Source: Candidatus Aminicenantota bacterium (GTDB lineage Bacteria; Acidobacteriota; Aminicenantia; UBA2199). From it: a DNA stretch of 9,578 nucleotides. Position 1 is the first letter of the stretch, and each line of letters opens with the position of its first letter. The translations under genes and the position numbers were made by a program. Shown here piece by piece: positions 5,501 through 9,578 of this stretch. The stretch lies in assembly GCA_030639705.1 (NCBI GenBank), contig DAOWKX010000100.1:1-9578 (forward strand). The letters run 5' to 3'. The notes below the pieces were generated by a model that was given only the letters and a program-made list of their open reading frames with translations, ran no database searches and was not told the origin of the DNA.

Positions 5501-7432
5501 ATGGGAAAAATTATTGGTATTGACCTGGGAACGACAAATTCAGTTGTGGCCATCATGGAAAAGGGAGAACCCAAGATTATCACCAACTCTGAAGGCGGTC
5601 GAACCACACCTTCGGTGGTTGGTTTTACCAAAGATGGGGAACGGTTAGTCGGACAGGTTGCCAAGAGACAATCGGTTACCAATCCTGAAAATACCGTTTA
5701 TTCGATCAAACGATTCATGGGTAGAAGGTATTCAGAGGTTAGTGAAGAAATAAAAATGGTTCCGTACAAAGTTATAAAAGGAGCCAAAGATGATGCCCGA
5801 ATTGAGGTCATGGGAAAACAGTACTCTCCTCCGGAAATTTCTGCTTTAATCCTGAAAAAATTGAAAGAAGCAGCGGAAGATTACCTGGGCGAGAAGGTTA
5901 CTGAGGCGGTTATCACCGCACCAGCCTATTTTAATGATTCCCAGAGACAGGCAACCAAAGATGCCGGAAAAATTGCCGGTTTGGAGGTTAAGCGAATCAT
6001 CAATGAGCCCACTGCCGCGGCACTGGCTTATGGATTTGATAAGAAAAAAGATCAATTACTGGCGGTTTTTGATTTTGGGGGCGGAACCTTTGATATCTCT
6101 ATTCTGGAAATCGGAGAGAATATCGTTGAGGTGAAATCCACGAATGGAGATACCCATCTGGGTGGAGATAATCTGGATCATAGACTCATTAACTGGATCA
6201 TTGAGGAATTCAAAAAAGACCAGGGTATTGATCTTTCTAACGACAAGATGGCTTTGCAGCGGTTAAAAGAATCAGCTGAAAAAGCAAAGATTGAACTTTC
6301 CAATACTGTGGAGACCGAAATAAACCTGCCTTTTATCACTGCTGATGCCTCAGGGCCCAAACACCTGGTTATGAAACTGACACGGTCCAAATTTGAACAG
6401 CTGGTGGGGGATTTGATTGAAAGAACTCTTGGTCCCTGTAAACGGGCGGTAAAAGATGCTGACGTAGATATGTCTGAAATAAAAGAAGTGATTCTGGTTG
6501 GGGGATCCACCCGAATTCCAAAGGTCCAGGAACTGGTAAAAGGTTTCTTTGGTAAAGATCCCCACAAGGGTGTTAATCCGGATGAAGTGGTTGCTGCCGG
6601 GGCAGCAGTACAGGGAGCTGTACTGGGTGGCGAAGCCAAGGATATTTTATTATTAGATGTTACCCCTCTTTCCCTGGGTATAGAAACCCTGGGTGGTATT
6701 GCTCATAAATTGATCGAAAAAAACACCACAATTCCCACAAAAAAAACTGATATTTTCACCACAGCCGAAGACAACCAACCGACCGTTGAGATACATATCT
6801 TGCAGGGAGAGAGAGAAATGGCCAGAGATAACAGAACACTGGGGAAATTTCATCTCACCGGAATTCCCCCCTCCCCCCGTGGTGTACCTCAGGTTGAAGT
6901 GACTTTTGATATTGATGCCAATGGGATTTTAAATGTTTCTGCCAAGGATCTGGCAACCAGCAAACAACAGGCCATAACCATCACTTCCTCTAGTGGATTA
7001 TCTGAAGAAGAAATTGGGAAGATGGTAAATGATGCTGAGAAGCATGCGGAAGATGATAAACAACGCAAATCCGCTATCGAAGACAAAAACAAATTGGACC
7101 AGATGGCGTATGCGCTGGAGAAACTGGTTAAAGAGAATAAAGAGAAAATCCCGGAAAATATGATTTCTGAAACCGAGGAGGCAGTTAAAAAAGCCAGAGA
7201 AGCTGTGAAAAGTGATGATCACAACCGGATCAAGGATGAGATAGACAGTATCAATTCACTTACATCAAAATTGTCCACCGAGTTGTATAAAAATGCCGGT
7301 CAACAATCCGGTAAGCAAGAGGCTCAAGCAAACCAAAATCAAAAACAGGCCGGCTCAAAATCTCAAGATTCTTCTGATGAGGGTGAAGTGATTGATGCCG
7401 AATATGAGGATATAGACAAAGACAAAAAATAA
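5501..7432 (+). CDS. dnaK: Molecular chaperone DnaK (Hsp70)
   Basis: DnaK is the cytoplasmic ATP-driven chaperone that works with DnaJ and GrpE to fold and rescue proteins. The 643 residues are full length (E. coli 638). The nucleotide-binding domain covers about 1-380, with IDLGTTNS (7-14), INEPTAAALAYG (167-178), FDFGGGTFDIS (190-200, T196 matching the E. coli autophosphorylation Thr) and VGGSTRIP (333-340). The hydrophobic linker DILLLDV is at 381-387. The substrate-binding beta domain follows to about 500, then a helical lid and a Gln/Ser-rich acidic tail ending near DEGEVIDAEYED. The usual PPAPRG motif reads PPSPRG (456-461), a mild change. The N-terminal insertion typical of diderm bacteria is present. 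AAAGGAG lies six bases before the ATG. No grpE, dnaJ or hrcA is adjacent, and a strong terminator follows, so the gene seems to be transcribed alone. Confidence 0.98.
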   Translation: MGKIIGIDLGTTNSVVAIMEKGEPKIITNSEGGRTTPSVVGFTKDGERLVGQVAKRQSVTNPENTVYSIKRFMGRRYSEVSEEIKMVPYKVIKGAKDDARIEVMGKQYSPPEISALILKKLKEAAEDYLGEKVTEAVITAPAYFNDSQRQATKDAGKIAGLEVKRIINEPTAAALAYGFDKKKDQLLAVFDFGGGTFDISILEIGENIVEVKSTNGDTHLGGDNLDHRLINWIIEEFKKDQGIDLSNDKMALQRLKESAEKAKIELSNTVETEINLPFITADASGPKHLVMKLTRSKFEQLVGDLIERTLGPCKRAVKDADVDMSEIKEVILVGGSTRIPKVQELVKGFFGKDPHKGVNPDEVVAAGAAVQGAVLGGEAKDILLLDVTPLSLGIETLGGIAHKLIEKNTTIPTKKTDIFTTAEDNQPTVEIHILQGEREMARDNRTLGKFHLTGIPPSPRGVPQVEVTFDIDANGILNVSAKDLATSKQQAITITSSSGLSEEEIGKMVNDAEKHAEDDKQRKSAIEDKNKLDQMAYALEKLVKENKEKIPENMISETEEAVKKAREAVKSDDHNRIKDEIDSINSLTSKLSTELYKNAGQQSGKQEAQANQNQKQAGSKSQDSSDEGEVIDAEYEDIDKDKK

Positions 7433-7450
7433 TCTCACAACCGTTAGATA

Positions 7451-7485
7451 AAAGGGCAATCTTAAAAAGATTGCCCTTTTTTTTT
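7451..7485 (+). terminator. Strong Rho-independent terminator of dnaK
   Basis: A 13-bp perfect stem, AAAGGGCAATCTT (7451-7463) with AAGATTGCCCTTT (7467-7479), has a 3-base loop and runs into nine T residues (7477-7485). It starts 18 bases after the dnaK stop. The T-run is on the plus strand, so it serves dnaK. Confidence 0.9.
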
Positions 7486-7497
7486 GAAAAAAAAGAT

Positions 7498-7526
7498 TTG
7501 CTTTATGGTCCTAAATATGTTAAATT
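7498..7526 (+). promoter_or_regulatory. Candidate promoter for the lipoprotein-fabH unit
   Basis: TTGCTT (7498-7503), a 17-bp spacer and TAAATT (7521-7526) lie directly after the dnaK terminator. A start near 7533 would leave a short leader of about 16 bases with the CAGGAGG ribosome site. Its position between a strong terminator and a gene with a good ribosome site supports it. The hexamers are imperfect. Confidence 0.5.
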
Positions 7527-7548
7527 ATTTAGCTTAACAGGAGGCCAT

Positions 7549-8445
7549 ATGAAATTGAAGCATTTTGGATTTTTAGTTTTGATATTGTTATTTCTCTTTT
7601 CTTGTGGAAAAAAAGAAGGAGATAAGATTGCTGATGTGGGTGTGAAACTCAGCCTGACCCTTTCGCCGGAAACAATTACCGATTTCCTTTATTTAAACAT
7701 GAATTATGAATATGAAGTTTCAGGTGATTTTAATGGTTTTGAAAATGATTATATGGTTTTTGTGCATTTCTGGAGAATTAAGAGTAAAGAAATGCTGGTT
7801 CAGGATGATCATTTTCCAGTTAAGAAGACAGTGGAATGGAAACAGGGTGATAAAGTCACCTATTCAAGAATGTTTTTTATTCCCAAGTTTCTGGATGAAC
7901 TGGATATCGATTTTGAAGGATTTGAGGAGATCAAATTACAGGTGGGTTTTTACGACCCTAAAAATCCAGGTGAAAAAATCATTTTATTCAGTAAGGTACT
8001 GAATGTGCAGCCGGCTTCCATTAATGCTCCGGATATTATTTTTTCTGAAGGCTGGAATGAAGAAGAGATGAATCTGGCCATTCAAGATCCCTTTTACAGG
8101 GTATGGAGATGGACCACCCAGAAGGCTGAATGCATTATTGAAAATCCCAAGAAAAAATCTGTTCTTATTATCAAGGGAGGCGTCCATAAATCCATATACC
8201 AGGATCAAACCATCACCTTGCAAATAAATAACCAACTTCTTGAGGAGTTTATTTCCGGGTCTGTTACCTTTGACAAAAAATATATTTTAACACCTGAACA
8301 GATGGGCGATGAACCAGAATTTAAATTGACCATCGAGACCAATAAAACATTTGTTCCTTCATCTGTGAACCCTGACAATAAGGATAACCGGGAATTAGGG
8401 GTTCAGATATACCTGCTTTACTTCCGAGAAGTTCAAGTTGATTAG
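7549..8445 (+). CDS. Putative two-domain lipoprotein of unknown function
   Basis: The 298-residue protein starts with a lipoprotein signal: Lys-containing N-terminus, hydrophobic core (about 7-17) and lipobox LFSC, giving lipidation at C19. Gly at +2 gives no inner-membrane retention signal by E. coli rules. The rest looks beta-rich in two parts. The first (about 30-155) has FVHFWRI (71-77), QDDHFP (85-90), a VEWKQGD stretch and VGFYDP (132-137), resembling an accessory domain I recall at the C-termini of some membrane glycosyltransferases (H-F ... Q-x-D-H-x-P ... W-x-x-G ... V-G-x-Y-D-P). The second (about 165-298) has EGWNEEE, WRWT (186-189), TFVP (267-270) and DNRELGVQIY (279-288). I cannot name a function. 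The ATG at 7549 with CAGGAGG upstream is preferred; an upstream in-frame TTG lies inside the dnaK terminator. Its last codons overlap fabH. Confidence 0.8.
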   Translation: MKLKHFGFLVLILLFLFSCGKKEGDKIADVGVKLSLTLSPETITDFLYLNMNYEYEVSGDFNGFENDYMVFVHFWRIKSKEMLVQDDHFPVKKTVEWKQGDKVTYSRMFFIPKFLDELDIDFEGFEEIKLQVGFYDPKNPGEKIILFSKVLNVQPASINAPDIIFSEGWNEEEMNLAIQDPFYRVWRWTTQKAECIIENPKKKSVLIIKGGVHKSIYQDQTITLQINNQLLEEFISGSVTFDKKYILTPEQMGDEPEFKLTIETNKTFVPSSVNPDNKDNRELGVQIYLLYFREVQVD

Positions 8446-9418
8446 AGCCAAAATTATCGGGACCGGTCATTTTTTACCCGCTAGAGTGATGACCAATGAT
8501 GACTGGGCGAAACGGGTGGATACCTCTGATGAATGGATCGTTACCCGAACCGGTATCAGGGAAAGACACATTGCCTCTGATTCAGAGGCAACTTCTGATT
8601 TGGTTTGTGAAGCTTCAAAACAAGCACTGGATGCGGCTCAGGTTGATAAAAACAGCCTTGATCTGATTATTGTCGGGACAATTTCTGGTGATACCGCCTA
8701 TCCCTCCACTGCCAATTGGGTACAAAAAAAGATGGGAATAAAACCGATTCCTTCGTTTGATATTGGGGCTGCCTGTTCTGGTTTTTTATATGGATTGATT
8801 CTGGCGAATTCATTTATTAAGACCGGTGTGGCTAAGAGAATACTGGTAGCCGGTGCTGAAATCATGACAAAAATCATCAACTGGGAAGATCGGAACACCT
8901 GCGTCTTATTTGGAGATGGAGCTGGTGCAGTGGTACTGGAAGCAACCGAGGGAGATACGGGTATCATTTCCACCTGCTGGGGTGCAGATGGAAATCTGGG
9001 AGAGCTGCTTTATCAACCGGCTGGAGGTAGTGCCATACCTGCCAGTATTGAATCAGTGCAGAAGCGGTTACATACCGTTCATATGAAGGGAAACGAAGTA
9101 TTCAAGCATGCGGTTTTGCGCATGCAGGAAGCTGCCGTTGAAGCCATTAGGCTTGCCGGTATTACCAGTGATGATATTTCCCTATATATTCCCCATCAGG
9201 CTAATATCCGGATTATCGAAGCCACCATAAAGCGTGCTAAGATCCCAATTGAAAAAACCTACATTAATATTGATAAAATCGCCAATATCTCATCGGCAAC
9301 CATTCCTATTGCCCTGGATCAAGCATTCAGAGAAAATCGGATTAAACCGGGTGATAATGTGTTGTTGTCTTCATTCGGGGCTGGATTTACCTGGGCTGGT
9401 GTGGTGGTGCGGTTCTAA
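8438..9418 (+). CDS. fabH: Beta-ketoacyl-ACP synthase III (FabH)
   Basis: FabH condenses an acyl-CoA primer, usually acetyl-CoA, with malonyl-ACP to start type II fatty-acid synthesis in the cytoplasm. The 326-residue thiolase-fold protein (E. coli 317) has the full catalytic triad: C113 in DIGAACSGF, H253 in IPHQANIR and N283 in IANISSATIP. It also has the DEWIVTRTGIRERH segment (31-44), LFGDGAGAVVLE (157-168) and the C-terminal SSFGAGFTWAGV. In E. coli the Asn context is GNTSAAS; the reading IANISSAT is slightly divergent but keeps the Asn. The start must be TTG at 8438, because only this gives the expected N-terminus (MIRAKIIGTGHFLP) and the next candidates remove core sequence. It overlaps the lipoprotein gene by 8 bp with only a weak ribosome site, so coupled translation is likely. 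No acpP, fabD or plsX is next to it. Confidence 0.95.
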   Translation: MIRAKIIGTGHFLPARVMTNDDWAKRVDTSDEWIVTRTGIRERHIASDSEATSDLVCEASKQALDAAQVDKNSLDLIIVGTISGDTAYPSTANWVQKKMGIKPIPSFDIGAACSGFLYGLILANSFIKTGVAKRILVAGAEIMTKIINWEDRNTCVLFGDGAGAVVLEATEGDTGIISTCWGADGNLGELLYQPAGGSAIPASIESVQKRLHTVHMKGNEVFKHAVLRMQEAAVEAIRLAGITSDDISLYIPHQANIRIIEATIKRAKIPIEKTYINIDKIANISSATIPIALDQAFRENRIKPGDNVLLSSFGAGFTWAGVVVRF

Positions 9419-9485
9419 TCTGCAATCAATTCACGACTGATTCGGATTTTTTACTGTCTTTTTTGATTTATATACTGTGAATTGT

Positions 9486-9514
9486 TTGAGTTTCATTTTT
9501 TTCTATTATATGAT
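9486..9514 (+). promoter_or_regulatory. Possible promoter just before the gene start at 9521
   Basis: TTGAGT (9486-9491), a 17-bp spacer and TATGAT (9509-9514) end six bases before the ATG. Transcription would begin at or beside the ATG, implying a leaderless message. An alternative reading is TTGTTT (9482-9487) with TATTAT (9504-9509). The DNA is AT-rich, so chance matches are easy. Confidence 0.3.
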
Positions 9515-9520
9515 ATTTCT

Positions 9521-9578
9521 ATGAAAAAGGATCTAAGAGTACTGGTGGTGGTGGAGGGAATGATGGAGGCTGAAATCA
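9521..9578 (+). CDS. Possible start of a gene cut by the window edge
   Basis: An ATG at 9521 opens a frame that stays open to the window end, giving 19 residues starting MKKDLRVLVVVEGMMEAEI. The beginning has a basic N-terminus then a short hydrophobic strand, as in many cytoplasmic alpha/beta proteins. There is no Shine-Dalgarno upstream, unlike most genes here, and the fragment is too short to assign. It may be leaderless or not a gene. Confidence 0.4.
   Translation, partial: MKKDLRVLVVVEGMMEAEI

Noticed and set aside
6178..6639. Minus-strand open frame of 153 codons.
   Set aside because: It is antisense to dnaK, with low-complexity composition and no ribosome site.
7471..7548. TTG start giving a 26-residue N-terminal extension of the lipoprotein.
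   Set aside because: It lies inside the dnaK terminator stem and would bury the lipoprotein signal; ATG at 7549 has a good ribosome site and gives a normal signal peptide.
9424..9452. AATCA/TGATT hairpin followed by six T residues as a fabH terminator.
   Set aside because: The stem is only five mostly A-T pairs with a 9-base loop, too weak to call.
1..9578. A novel multi-gene defence or mobile system.
   Set aside because: Nearly all the coding sequence belongs to well-known housekeeping families with intact motifs; no nuclease, transposase, toxin-antitoxin pair, CRISPR-like array or phage gene is visible.

Overview
The window looks like ordinary chromosomal housekeeping DNA from an AT-leaning bacterium with a two-membrane envelope. 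The DnaK carries the N-terminal insertion typical of diderm bacteria, and one gene encodes a lipoprotein. Shine-Dalgarno sites are strong (AAGGAGG or CAGGAGG before hflK, hflC, hutU, dnaK and the lipoprotein gene), which argues against a typical Bacteroidota genome. No phylum can be fixed from sequence alone. An uncultured diderm lineage such as Acidobacteriota/Aminicenantota or an FCB relative is a guess.

Layout. Positions 66-146 hold a pair of REP-like palindromes in inverted orientation, just beyond the 3' end of a minus-strand gene for a VKOR-family membrane thiol oxidoreductase (152-838). Upstream of it on the same strand lie hflC (953-1945) and hflK (1942-2922), overlapping by ATGA. These are the SPFH-domain partners of the FtsH protease. 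A 323-bp divergent intergenic region separates hflK from hutU (3246-5264, plus strand), which encodes a long, vertebrate-type urocanate hydratase. Next come dnaK (5501-7432) with its own near-consensus promoter and a strong Rho-independent terminator, then a lipoprotein gene (7549-8445) whose end overlaps fabH (8438-9418, TTG start) by 8 bp. A possible gene start at 9521 runs off the window.

How the genes relate. HflK/HflC, DnaK and the VKOR protein all belong broadly to protein quality control and envelope protein folding. HutU (histidine breakdown) and FabH (fatty-acid initiation) are metabolic. Apart from hflK-hflC and the lipoprotein-fabH pair, each gene appears to have its own transcription signals, so this is a set of small transcription units rather than one system. 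I found no transposase, phage gene, CRISPR array, tRNA or rRNA.

The points most worth a second look are the covarying inverted palindrome pair, the solitary long-form urocanase with a structured leader, the two-domain lipoprotein translationally coupled to fabH, and the hairpin next to the dnaK ribosome-binding site. I do not see convincing evidence of a new multi-gene system.
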